This document shows positions 1 through 6,570 of a stretch of 18,641 bases of DNA, piece after piece (position 1 is the first letter of the stretch; the number at the start of each line of letters is the position of its first letter). The DNA comes from Roseovarius sp. (GTDB lineage Bacteria; Pseudomonadota; Alphaproteobacteria; Rhodobacterales; Rhodobacteraceae): the NCBI GenBank assembly GCA_021767845.1, contig JAASSQ010000025.1:1-18641 (forward strand), written 5' to 3'. The position numbers were made by a program, and so were the translations under genes. Below the pieces are notes generated by a model. It saw only the letters and a program-made list of their open reading frames with translations, ran no database searches and was not told the DNA's origin.

Positions 1-195
1 ACCGCCGGTCCCTCGGCCACCACCCTGCCGATCAAGATCTGGTCGTCGATCCGGCTGGGCGTCAGCCCCGAGATCAACGCCCTCTCCACCATCCTGATCG
101 CCATCGTCGCCGTGGGCGTCATCACCGCGTCGATCGTGACCAAACGCGCCGCCCTGCGGCAACAGGCCGAGGAACGCGCGGCAGAACGCGCATGA
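1..195 (+). CDS. ABC transporter permease, C-terminal fragment (PotC-like, polyamine/spermidine type)
   Basis: The reading frame is open from the first base and ends at TGA 193-195, so only the last 64 residues are present. They hold the end of a permease: the stretch IKIWSSIRLGVSPEINALST is typical of the PotC/PotI branch of binding-protein-dependent permeases. One hydrophobic membrane helix follows (roughly residues 30-47 of the fragment), then a charged cytoplasmic tail rich in Arg, Glu and Ala. By family this is an inner-membrane channel subunit for spermidine, putrescine or a related cation. The next gene, an amine-oxidase-like flavoprotein, overlaps it by four bases (ATGA), which supports one operon for uptake and oxidation of a polyamine. 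The exact substrate cannot be read from this fragment. Confidence 0.8.
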   Translation, partial: TAGPSATTLPIKIWSSIRLGVSPEINALSTILIAIVAVGVITASIVTKRAALRQQAEERAAERA

Positions 196-1517
196 AGCGG
201 GTCTTTCCCGACCATACCTACGGACCTGCCCCTCGGGAAAGCTGCTATTGGGCCGATACAGTCCCTGATCCGGGCTTTGAGCAGGCCACCGGCAGCATCA
301 CCTGCGATGTCGCGGTGATCGGCGCCGGGTTCACCGGCCTTTCCGCCGCCCTGCACCTGGCCGAGGCGGGCGCCGATGTCGCCGTGCTGGAGGCCGAGCA
401 TCCCGGCTGGGGCGCCTCGGGGCGCAATGGCGGGTTCTGCTGCCTCGGCGGGTTCGGGGCGCCCGACGGGGTGCTCACGCGCCTGCATGGCGACGCCGCC
501 CGCGTCGAGGCGCGGCAGGCGGAAATGGCCGCCGTGGACACCGCCGCGTCGCTGATCGAGCGGCTGTCGCTGGACGTGGACCGCCATTCGCGCGGCGAAA
601 CCGTGATGGGCTTCACCGAGAAGTCGCTGACCGGGTTCGAGACCGAGGCGGCCCGGATCGAGGCCGATCTGGGCATCACCCCCGAGATCATCCCGCCCGA
701 GAAGCTGGCGCAATTCGGCATGACCGGCCCGTTTCATTGCGGCATGACGATCCCGGTGGGCTTTGGCCTCAACCCGGCGAAATACGCGCTGGGCCTGGCG
801 CAGGCCGCCGACCGGGCCGGGGCGCGTATCTTTGCGCGCTCGGCGGTGCGCCGGATCGACCACGGCGCGCGGTTCACCCTGCACACCGACCACGCCCGGG
901 TCAGCGCCGGTCGGCTGATCGTGGCGACCAACGGCTATTCCTCGGACGATCTGCCCGGCTGGATGCGGGGGCGGTATCTGCCCGCGCAATCCAACGTGCT
1001 GGTTACCCGCACCCTGAGCGATGACGAGATCGCAGCACAAGGCTGGTCCAGTGGCCAGATGGCCTATGACGAGCGGTTTTTCCTTCACTATTTCCGCCTG
1101 ATGCCGAACAAACGCTTCCTGTTCGGGATGCGCGGCGGGCTGTTCAGCTCGCCCCGCGCGGATGCCGCGATGCACCGCAGGATCCGCAGCCATTTCGAGC
1201 GGATGTTCCCCGCATGGGCGCATGTGGAAACGCCCTATAGCTGGAACGGCCTTCTGAGCCTCGCACCGGACATGACGCCCTATACCGGCCCGATCCCCGG
1301 GATGTCCGGCGCCTTCACCAGCCTCAGCTACCAGGGCAACGGCGTGGCGATGGCCAGCCATGCCGGCACGATCCTGGCCGACCTCGCGCTGGGCCGCGCG
1401 CCGCGCGGGGCCTACCCGGCGATCCTGCAAAAGCCCCCGCGCCGCTTCCCGCTGGGGGCGCTCAGGCGCGGGGTATTGTGGCCCGCCTATGCGCTGGCGA
1501 CGCTCAGGGGCGACTGA
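192..1517 (+). CDS. FAD-dependent oxidoreductase, DAO family (gamma-glutamylputrescine oxidase-like)
   Basis: This 441-residue flavoprotein belongs to the D-amino-acid oxidase (DAO) superfamily. The Rossmann dinucleotide motif GAGFTG lies at residues 44-49, followed by the acidic end of the second strand (VLEAE) and the motif GWGASGRNGG near residues 72-81, typical of PuuB/OrdL-type enzymes. The C-terminal FAD contact is LSYQGNGVAMASHAG. Enzymes of this branch oxidise amines such as gamma-glutamylputrescine, giving an aldehyde, ammonia and H2O2 in the cytoplasm. The ATG overlaps the stop of the permease gene as ATGA, so translation is probably coupled. This start also leaves the usual 40 or so residues ahead of the FAD motif. 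Substrate is inferred from the PotC-like neighbour; sarcosine- or glycine-oxidase-like activity remains possible. Confidence 0.86.
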   Translation: MKRVFPDHTYGPAPRESCYWADTVPDPGFEQATGSITCDVAVIGAGFTGLSAALHLAEAGADVAVLEAEHPGWGASGRNGGFCCLGGFGAPDGVLTRLHGDAARVEARQAEMAAVDTAASLIERLSLDVDRHSRGETVMGFTEKSLTGFETEAARIEADLGITPEIIPPEKLAQFGMTGPFHCGMTIPVGFGLNPAKYALGLAQAADRAGARIFARSAVRRIDHGARFTLHTDHARVSAGRLIVATNGYSSDDLPGWMRGRYLPAQSNVLVTRTLSDDEIAAQGWSSGQMAYDERFFLHYFRLMPNKRFLFGMRGGLFSSPRADAAMHRRIRSHFERMFPAWAHVETPYSWNGLLSLAPDMTPYTGPIPGMSGAFTSLSYQGNGVAMASHAGTILADLALGRAPRGAYPAILQKPPRRFPLGALRRGVLWPAYALATLRGD

Positions 1518-1525
1518 AAAAGGCT

Positions 1526-2449
1526 CTAACCCTGCGGGGTTCGCGCCGCGCGGGCCTGTCCGCGCTTCAGTCCAAGGTGGCGTTCGCGCAGGATGATGAT
1601 GATCCCCGCCGCGATCACCAGCGCCGCGCCCAGCAGCATCGCGCCGGTCGGCACCTCGGAAAACACGAAATACCCGATCAGCAGCGCAAACAGCATCGAG
1701 GCATAGTCGAACGGCGCCACGACGCTGGCATCGGCGAAGCGGTAGGCCGAGGTCAGGAAAATCTGCCCCATGCCGCCCAAAAGCCCGGCCAGGATCAGCA
1801 AAACAGTCTCTGTTCCGCCCGGAATGACCCAACCGAAGGGGATCGTCAGCAGCGACAGCAGGGTCGAGGTCAGCGAGAAATAGAACACGATCGCGCTGGT
1901 CTGTTCGGTCGCCACCATCTTGCGGATATAGATCTGCGCCAGCGCCGCGCAGACCGCGCCCAGCAACACCAGCACCGCGCCCACCGCCTGCATCGTCTGC
2001 ACCGTTTCCCCCGTCAGCGTGGACAGGCGCGGCGCCAGCACGATCAGCACGCCCACAAGGCCCAAGCCCACCGCGCTCATGCGGAACAGCCCGACCCTTT
2101 CATCCAGGAACATCGCGGCAAAGACCACCGTCAGGAGCGGCGCGGTATAGCCCAGCGCCGTGACCTCGGGCAGCGGCAACAGGCCCAGCCCGGCAAACAT
2201 CAGCCCCATCGCCGTGGTGCCGACGAAACCGCGCCAGAAATGCCCCATCCGGGATTGCACCTTGAGCCCAGTGCGCAGATCGCCGCGCACCATGAGCCAG
2301 GCGAGGATCACCGGAATGGCAAAGAGCGACCGGAAGAACACCGCCTGCCCCGGCGGCACGTGATCCGAGGTCGCCTTGATGAGCGAGGCCATCACGACGA
2401 ACAGCAGAACGGAACAAAGTTTCAGGGCAATGCCCTTGAACGGGCTCAT
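1526..2449 (-). CDS. DMT superfamily transporter, EamA domains
   Basis: This 307-residue protein is almost wholly hydrophobic, with about ten predicted membrane helices in two repeated EamA halves. The first half ends in the hallmark acidic turn FLDERVG (about residues 114-120) followed by a long helix, and the second carries the matching FSEVPTG turn before its last helix. The charged, basic C-terminal tail is cytoplasmic by the positive-inside rule. EamA proteins export metabolites, often amino acids, or drugs; the substrate here is unknown. The ATG at 2449 has a strong GGGGAGG Shine-Dalgarno eight bases upstream. The gene converges on the flavoprotein gene with only 8 bp between stops; a small hairpin (AACCC/GGGTT, 1528-1541) lies inside its last codons and may serve as a weak terminator for the plus strand. 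Confidence 0.88.
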   Translation of the reverse strand: MSPFKGIALKLCSVLLFVVMASLIKATSDHVPPGQAVFFRSLFAIPVILAWLMVRGDLRTGLKVQSRMGHFWRGFVGTTAMGLMFAGLGLLPLPEVTALGYTAPLLTVVFAAMFLDERVGLFRMSAVGLGLVGVLIVLAPRLSTLTGETVQTMQAVGAVLVLLGAVCAALAQIYIRKMVATEQTSAIVFYFSLTSTLLSLLTIPFGWVIPGGTETVLLILAGLLGGMGQIFLTSAYRFADASVVAPFDYASMLFALLIGYFVFSEVPTGAMLLGAALVIAAGIIIILRERHLGLKRGQARAARTPQG

Positions 2450-2505
2450 CTTGCGCGCCTCCCCTGCCCCTATCCATGCGGGGCGCGGGCGCGTCCGTCA
2501 ATCAC

Positions 2506-2534
2506 CGGCGCGCGGGATGCCGCCCCGCGCGCCG
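2506..2534 (-). terminator. GC-rich 11-bp hairpin between msrA and the EamA transporter gene
   Basis: The arms 2506-2516 and 2524-2534 (CGGCGCGCGGG and its exact complement) form a perfect 11-bp stem with a 7-nt loop. It lies 49-77 bp past the msrA stop and before the transporter start. There is no T-tract, so it may be a transcription barrier or 3'-end stabiliser rather than a classical intrinsic terminator. It could also fold in the 5' leader of the transporter mRNA. Confidence 0.4.
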
Positions 2535-2552
2535 TGCATACCAGTCACTGTT

Positions 2553-2570
2553 ACGGCCCAAACGGGCCGT
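2553..2570 (-). terminator. Hairpin just downstream of msrA
   Basis: A perfect 7-bp stem (ACGGCCC/GGGCCGT) with a four-base loop starts about 12 bases after the msrA stop codon, where a terminator of the msrB-msrA unit is expected. No clear U-run follows, which is not unusual in GC-rich alphaproteobacteria. It is the first of two hairpins in the gap. Confidence 0.5.
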
Positions 2571-2582
2571 TCGAGGCCCCGA

Positions 2583-3095
2583 TCAGGCCGTTTTGCGCGA
2601 CTGCCTACGCGGCAGAACCCAATCGGGCCGCGGGAAATGGCAGGTATAGCCGCCGGGAAACCGTTCCAGGTAATCCTGGTGCTCGGGCTCGGCCTCCCAG
2701 AAATCGCCGACCGGCTCGACCTCGGTCACCACTTTGCCGGGCCACAGGCCCGACGCCTCGACATCGGCGATGGTCTGCAGGGCCTCTTCCTTCTGCGCCT
2801 CGTCCACGTAGTAGATCGCCGAGCGATAGCTCATGCCGACGTCGTTGCCCTGCCGGTTCGGGGTGGTCGGGTCATGGATCTGGAAGAAGAACTCCAGCAG
2901 CTTGCGATAGCTGAGGCGCTCGGGATCGAAGATGATCTCGATCCCCTCGGCATGGGTGCCGTGGTTGCGATAGGTGGCGTTGGGCACGTCACCCCCGGTA
3001 TAGCCGACACGGGTGCTGACAACCCCGTCCATCTTGCGGATCAGGTCCTGCATCCCCCAGAAGCAGCCCCCCGCCAATACAGCGCGTTCGGTCAT
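2583..3095 (-). CDS. msrA: Peptide-methionine (S)-S-oxide reductase
   Basis: MsrA reduces the S epimer of methionine sulfoxide in proteins, using a catalytic cysteine recycled by thioredoxin. The family signature GGCFWG is at residues 9-14, with Cys11 as the nucleophile. The conserved core HDPTTPNRQGND (74-85) and the segment YRSAIYY follow. Cys152, in GGYTCH near the C-terminus, is the likely resolving residue. The frame stays open for 84 codons upstream, but that extension lies over msrB and has no family resemblance. The ATG at 3095 puts the signature at its usual N-terminal place and gives a 170-residue protein. It overlaps the msrB stop by four bases (ATGA), so the two are translated from one message. 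No signal peptide is seen, so the enzyme is cytoplasmic. Confidence 0.95.
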   Translation of the reverse strand: MTERAVLAGGCFWGMQDLIRKMDGVVSTRVGYTGGDVPNATYRNHGTHAEGIEIIFDPERLSYRKLLEFFFQIHDPTTPNRQGNDVGMSYRSAIYYVDEAQKEEALQTIADVEASGLWPGKVVTEVEPVGDFWEAEPEHQDYLERFPGGYTCHFPRPDWVLPRRQSRKTA

Positions 3096-3541
3096 GTCAC
3101 GTCCTCCACTTGATCCAGGTAATCGCCATAGCCCTCGGCCTCCATGTCGTCGCGATGGATGAAGCGCAGGCTGGCCGAGTTGATGCAATAGCGCAAGCCG
3201 CCGCGGTCCTGCGGCCCGTCGGGAAAGACATGGCCAAGGTGGCTGTCGCCGTGGGCGCTGCGGACCTCGGTGCGGATCATGCCATGGCTGGTGTCGCGCA
3301 GCTCGGTCACATGCGCCGGCTCGATCGGCTTGGTGAAACTGGGCCAACCGCAGCCCGACTCGTACTTGTCGGACGAGGCGAAAAGCGGCTCGCCCGAGAC
3401 GATATCGACGTAGATGCCCGGTTCCTTGTTATCGAGATACTTGCCCGTTCCGGGGCGTTCCGTGCCGTTTTCCTGCGTCACCCAGTATTGCTCGGGGTCC
3501 AGCGCGGCGATCGCATCGGGGGTCTTTTCATACTTGGCCAT
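3092..3541 (-). CDS. msrB: Peptide-methionine (R)-S-oxide reductase
   Basis: MsrB reduces the R epimer of protein-bound methionine sulfoxide and so complements the adjacent MsrA. The 149-residue protein has the conserved SGCGWPSF block (62-69, Cys64 the probable resolving residue), the HLGHVF block (101-106) and the catalytic RYCINSASLRF block with Cys119. The paired CxxC motifs that bind structural zinc in E. coli MsrB are absent; the corresponding position reads LFASSDKY. This is therefore the zinc-free form of the family. The ATG at 3541 has a GGAG Shine-Dalgarno seven bases upstream. It is the first gene of the msrB-msrA pair, and a plausible promoter lies just upstream. Confidence 0.95.
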   Translation of the reverse strand: MAKYEKTPDAIAALDPEQYWVTQENGTERPGTGKYLDNKEPGIYVDIVSGEPLFASSDKYESGCGWPSFTKPIEPAHVTELRDTSHGMIRTEVRSAHGDSHLGHVFPDGPQDRGGLRYCINSASLRFIHRDDMEAEGYGDYLDQVEDVT

Positions 3542-3564
3542 GATCGGTCTCCGTCATCCTTCAA

Positions 3565-3592
3565 GGTATAAGATGGACCGGAGGCGCGGCAA
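3565..3592 (-). promoter_or_regulatory. Candidate sigma-70-type promoter of msrB-msrA
   Basis: Read on the minus strand, TTGCCG (3592-3587) and TATACC (3570-3565) are separated by 16 bp. Each matches the -35 or -10 consensus at four of six positions. The expected start point is near 3558, leaving a leader of about 16 nt that contains the GGAG ribosome binding site. The surrounding bases are more A/T-rich than the genes. The call rests on pattern only. Confidence 0.4.
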
Positions 3593-3660
3593 ATAAAGGG
3601 GCGGAGCGTTCACGGTGCGGTGTCGTGCGGGCCATCCGCCGACGTCGCGGCCTTTCCGGC

Positions 3661-4710
3661 TCAGCCCGTCCCGGTCGCGCCGGACCGCAGCCGCTTCACC
3701 GCCCAGCGCGCGGCATCGGCCACCGTCGGGTCTGGGTCCTCGCACAGGCCCTGCGCCACGCCCAGCAAGGCGGGATCGCCGGAATTCCCGATGGCATACA
3801 GCACGTTGCGCACGAACCGGTCCCGCCCGATGCGCTTGATCGGGCTGCCCGAGAACCGCGCGCGGAAACCCGCATCGTCCAGCGCCGCCAGATCGGCCAG
3901 CTTCGGCGCCACCAGATCGTCGCGCGCGTGGTATTTCACCTCGCGCGCCTCCCGCGCGAACTTGTTCCACGGGCAGACGGCCAGGCAATCGTCGCAGCCA
4001 TAGATGCGGTTGCCCATCCGGGCGCGCAGCTCCTCGTCCACCGGGCCCTTGTGCTCGATCGTAAGATAGGAAATGCAGCGCCGCGCATCCAGCTGGTAGG
4101 GCGCCGGAAAGGCGTCGGTCGGGCAGATGTCCAGACAGGCGCGGCACGATCCGCAATGGTCGCTTTCCGCTGGATCAGTCTCTAATTCCAGCGTCGTGAA
4201 GACCGACCCGATAAAGAACCAGCTGCCCAGGTCGCGGCTGACAAGATTGGTGTGCTTGCCCTGCCATCCCAGCCCCGCGGCCTCGCCCAGCGCCTTTTCC
4301 GGCACCGGCGCGGTATCGACAAAGACCTTCACCTCGCCCCCCGCCTCGCCGATCAGCCAGCGCGCCACGCGCTTCAGCCGCTTCTTGACCACATCGTGAT
4401 AATCGCGGTTTCGGGCATAAACAGAGACTGTTCCGACCTCCCCCCGCTCCAACGTCGCCATCGGGTCATGCTCCGGCGTGTAGCTCTCGCCCAGCATCAG
4501 GACCGACCGCGCCTCGGGCCACAGCGCCGCCGGGTTCTCGCGCCAGGCCACCCGCTCGGCCAGCCACCCCATCTGCCCGTGATAGCCCCGCTCCAGAAAC
4601 GCCCGCAGCCGCGCCGGCACCTGCGGCACGTCCCACGGCCGGCAGACCCGCGCCAGGTCGAACCCTTCGGCCAGCGCCTGCGCCACAAGCCTGTCCTTCA
4701 GATCGTGCAT
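3661..4710 (-). CDS. queG: Epoxyqueuosine reductase
   Basis: QueG carries out the last step of queuosine synthesis in the wobble base of GUN-anticodon tRNAs, reducing epoxyqueuosine to queuosine with a cobalamin cofactor and two [4Fe-4S] clusters. Eight cysteines sit in the expected pattern: Cys186, 189, 192 and 196 (CGSCRACLDICP), Cys212, and Cys239, 242 and 246 (CDDCLAVCPW). The VDTAPVPEKA block near 131-140 holds the conserved Asp132 of the active site. The end of the protein, rich in Ala, Arg and Asp, resembles the HEAT-like repeats that bind tRNA. I chose the ATG at 4710 (349 residues) over an in-frame TTG at 4728, because AAGAAG is spaced correctly for it and the first residues look normal. 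The protein is cytoplasmic. Its upstream edge merges with a hairpin element shared with the GST gene. Confidence 0.93.
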   Translation of the reverse strand: MHDLKDRLVAQALAEGFDLARVCRPWDVPQVPARLRAFLERGYHGQMGWLAERVAWRENPAALWPEARSVLMLGESYTPEHDPMATLERGEVGTVSVYARNRDYHDVVKKRLKRVARWLIGEAGGEVKVFVDTAPVPEKALGEAAGLGWQGKHTNLVSRDLGSWFFIGSVFTTLELETDPAESDHCGSCRACLDICPTDAFPAPYQLDARRCISYLTIEHKGPVDEELRARMGNRIYGCDDCLAVCPWNKFAREAREVKYHARDDLVAPKLADLAALDDAGFRARFSGSPIKRIGRDRFVRNVLYAIGNSGDPALLGVAQGLCEDPDPTVADAARWAVKRLRSGATGTG

Positions 4711-4772
4711 GGCATCTTCTTGGCCCAAATACCCCGGGGGGAGGCCGCAGGCCGGGGGGCAGCGCCCCCCGG
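4711..4772 (-). terminator. Hairpin and G/C-tract intergenic element between the GST gene and queG
   Basis: Two bases after the GST stop codon is a perfect 9-bp stem, CCGGGGGGC/GCCCCCCGG (4752-4760 with 4764-4772), and a 3-nt loop. On the minus strand it continues through GGCC-TGC-GGCC and a CCCCCCGGGG palindrome into GGTATTTGGGCCAAGAAG, which ends at the queG start and supplies its ribosome binding site. I recall this composite as a repeated intergenic motif in Rhodobacteraceae genomes (from memory, not verified here). The hairpin probably ends or attenuates GST transcription. Confidence 0.6.
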
Positions 4773-4773
4773 A

Positions 4774-5439
4774 TCAGAAATCCAGGTCGGCATAATGCGC
4801 CGGCGGCGGAAATCCAGGCACCTGGTCGGCCAGGATGCCGCGGAACGCGGGCCGCGACTTGATCTTGGCATACCAGTCCTTGACGGTCTCGCTGCGGGTC
4901 CAGTCCACGTCGCTGATATAGTCCAGCGCGCTGAAATGCGCGGCGGCGGCGAAATCGGCCAACGTCATCACGTCCCCGGCCAGCCAGCGCCGCCGGTCCA
5001 GCAGCCATGTCATGTAATCCAGGTGATACTTGATCGCCCTGGCCCCGGCCTTGACATTCGTGCTGTCGGGAAAGCCCAGCCCCATCACCTTCTTGTTCAC
5101 CCGCTCATAGACCAGCTTCGAGGTCACCTCGGTATGGAACTTGTCGTCGAACCAGTTGACCAGCCGCCGCACCTCGTAGCGCGCCTCGGGGCTTCTCGGC
5201 ATCAAGGCCGGCTCGGGATACTTGTCTTCGATGTATTCGCAGATCGCCGTGCTTTCGGCCATGGTGATGCCGTCGAGCTTCAGCACCGGCACCTTCCCGG
5301 CGGGGTTGCGGCGCAGGAAATCGGGGTCCTTTTCCCAGTACCGCTCTTCGGTCAGTTCGCACTCGATCTTCTTCTCGGCCAGGCTCAGCCGCACCTTGCG
5401 GCAGAACGGCGACAGCGGAAAATGATAGAGCTTTGCCAT
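4774..5439 (-). CDS. Glutathione S-transferase family protein
   Basis: The 221-residue protein has the two GST domains. The N-terminal thioredoxin fold (about 1-85) starts LYHFPLSPFCRKVR, where Ser9 and Cys12 occupy the usual catalytic-serine/cysteine region. It includes the cis-proline loop KVPVLKLDG and the glutathione gamma-glutamyl-binding ESTAICEYIE. The C-terminal helical domain carries the conserved N-capping box MTLADFAAAA. Such proteins conjugate or reduce electrophiles with glutathione in the cytoplasm; the physiological substrate is unknown. The frame is open for 30 more codons upstream, but those residues are basic and unlike the family, so I start at the ATG at 5439, with AAGGG about ten bases before it. 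It sits between mtgA and queG on the same strand. Confidence 0.88.
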   Translation of the reverse strand: MAKLYHFPLSPFCRKVRLSLAEKKIECELTEERYWEKDPDFLRRNPAGKVPVLKLDGITMAESTAICEYIEDKYPEPALMPRSPEARYEVRRLVNWFDDKFHTEVTSKLVYERVNKKVMGLGFPDSTNVKAGARAIKYHLDYMTWLLDRRRWLAGDVMTLADFAAAAHFSALDYISDVDWTRSETVKDWYAKIKSRPAFRGILADQVPGFPPPAHYADLDF

Positions 5440-5500
5440 AAGCGAAAAGACCCTTGTAGAGCGTGGATGCCTGTCTCCATGCCGTGAATGGGCGCGGTTT

Positions 5501-6223
5501 TCAATCCTGGAAACACGCGGCGCGCCCATCCCGGTCGATTGTCGCCGCCCCGTCCATGATCGCGGCGGCCCTCTGGCGCAGGCGATTGCCGGGGTTCGCG
5601 GCCGACCGGTCCTTGGGGTCGGGCAGCACGGCGGCCAGCCGCGCGGCCTGCACGGCGGTCAGGTCGGCGGGCGCCACGCCGAAATAATGCCGCGCCGCCT
5701 CGGCCACGCCGAACACCCCCTCGTCGAACTCGGCCACGTTCAGATAAACCTCGATGATTCGCCGCTTGGGCCAAAGCCCCTCCAGCGCCGGGGTGATCGC
5801 CGCCTCCAACGCCTTGCGCGGCCAGCTTCGCCCGTGCCACAGGTAGACGTTCTTCACGACCTGCTGGCTCAGGGTCGAGGCGCCGCGCACCGCGCCATCC
5901 TCGATCGCCCGGCGGATCGCCTCCATGTCGAAGCCCCAATGCAGGCAGAAATTGGCATCCTCCGCCGCCACGACCGACCGGGCCATGACCGGCGCGACCG
6001 CGTCGATCGGCACCCAGAGATGCTCGATCCCGCCCAGCCGCCGGGCCTCCTGCGCCATGTAGAAGCTGCGCGGCGGGTCGATCCAGCGATGCGCCGCGAC
6101 CGTGCCAACCACGACCGCCACGGCCAGGATCGCCACCCGGATCGTCCAACGGCGCAGCCAGCGCACCGGGTGAAACCGGGGCGCGGCCGTCGTCGTTTTC
6201 CCTGCCGATCTGCTCTTTGCCAT
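5501..6223 (-). CDS. mtgA: Monofunctional peptidoglycan glycosyltransferase
   Basis: MtgA polymerises lipid II into glycan strands and, unlike the class A penicillin-binding proteins, has no transpeptidase domain. The 240-residue protein has a basic cytoplasmic tail (1-28), a membrane anchor (about 29-45) and a periplasmic GT51 domain. GT51 motifs are present in order: AAEDANFCLHWGFD (86-99) with the catalytic Glu88, GASTLSQQVVKN (114-125), the RKALE block, and KRRIIEVYLNVAEF with the second catalytic Glu. Length matches the family. It shares an envelope-synthesis role with uppP, about 9 kb away, but they are not in one operon. The GST gene follows on the same strand after 61 bp. The ATG at 6223 has only a weak Shine-Dalgarno; TATAGC about ten bases upstream could be a -10 for a near-leaderless message. 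Confidence 0.95.
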   Translation of the reverse strand: MAKSRSAGKTTTAAPRFHPVRWLRRWTIRVAILAVAVVVGTVAAHRWIDPPRSFYMAQEARRLGGIEHLWVPIDAVAPVMARSVVAAEDANFCLHWGFDMEAIRRAIEDGAVRGASTLSQQVVKNVYLWHGRSWPRKALEAAITPALEGLWPKRRIIEVYLNVAEFDEGVFGVAEAARHYFGVAPADLTAVQAARLAAVLPDPKDRSAANPGNRLRQRAAAIMDGAATIDRDGRAACFQD

Positions 6224-6570
6224 CCCGCCCAGCTATAGACAGCGCCGCGCACGGCGGCAAAGAAAAATGCCGCCCGAACAGGCACGGTGCACGGAGTTCA
6301 TGCAGCGAAACTCTGCCTGGGATTGTAAATCGTGATTCGTTTTCGCCCCAACCTTGACGTCCCTGTTAACGGCCCATAAACAACCTTGGGATGTATTTGA
6401 TGTGACGACAGCTTTCGGCGGATCGGGAACATGCGGCCAGAAACCATTGGAAAGGTCCACGCGGCCGCGTCCGGCACCTCTCGCCGATACGGTTCCCTCC
6501 CCGCGCCATCCCGACCGGCCTCCATCCGTTCCCCCCACCCCGCGACGTGAGAAGGGAGCGATCGGACCGG
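6224..6570. other. Gene-free divergent region between mtgA and the CapD-like gene
   Basis: About 347 bp with no convincing gene. It must hold the promoters of both flanking genes. Visible structures: a perfect hairpin GGCGGCA/TGCCGCC with an A-rich loop (6253-6274) in the mtgA leader; a possible plus-strand promoter (TTGACG 6354-6359 with a weak ATAA-containing -10 near 6375-6380); TTAA-N7-TAAA at 6366-6380, close to the CtrA box TTAA-N7-TTAA; and a perfect 12-bp palindrome ACGCGGCCGCGT (6459-6470). The last 100 bases are C-rich and end in AGGGAG (6553-6558). A GTG at 6547 is an alternative start of the downstream gene. Confidence 0.5.

Noticed and set aside
1478..2914. A 478-codon plus-strand frame rich in His, Gln and Arg
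   Set aside because: It is the complement of the EamA transporter and msrA genes, with low-complexity composition and no recognisable motif.
3096..3347. An N-terminal extension of msrA
   Set aside because: The extra 84 codons lie over msrB, are Arg/His/Pro-rich and have no MsrA similarity; the ATG at 3095 with ATGA overlap fits the family.
5440..5529. A 30-residue N-terminal extension of the GST protein
   Set aside because: The extension is basic, unlike the family, and overlaps the end of mtgA. The thioredoxin fold starts directly at the ATG at 5439.
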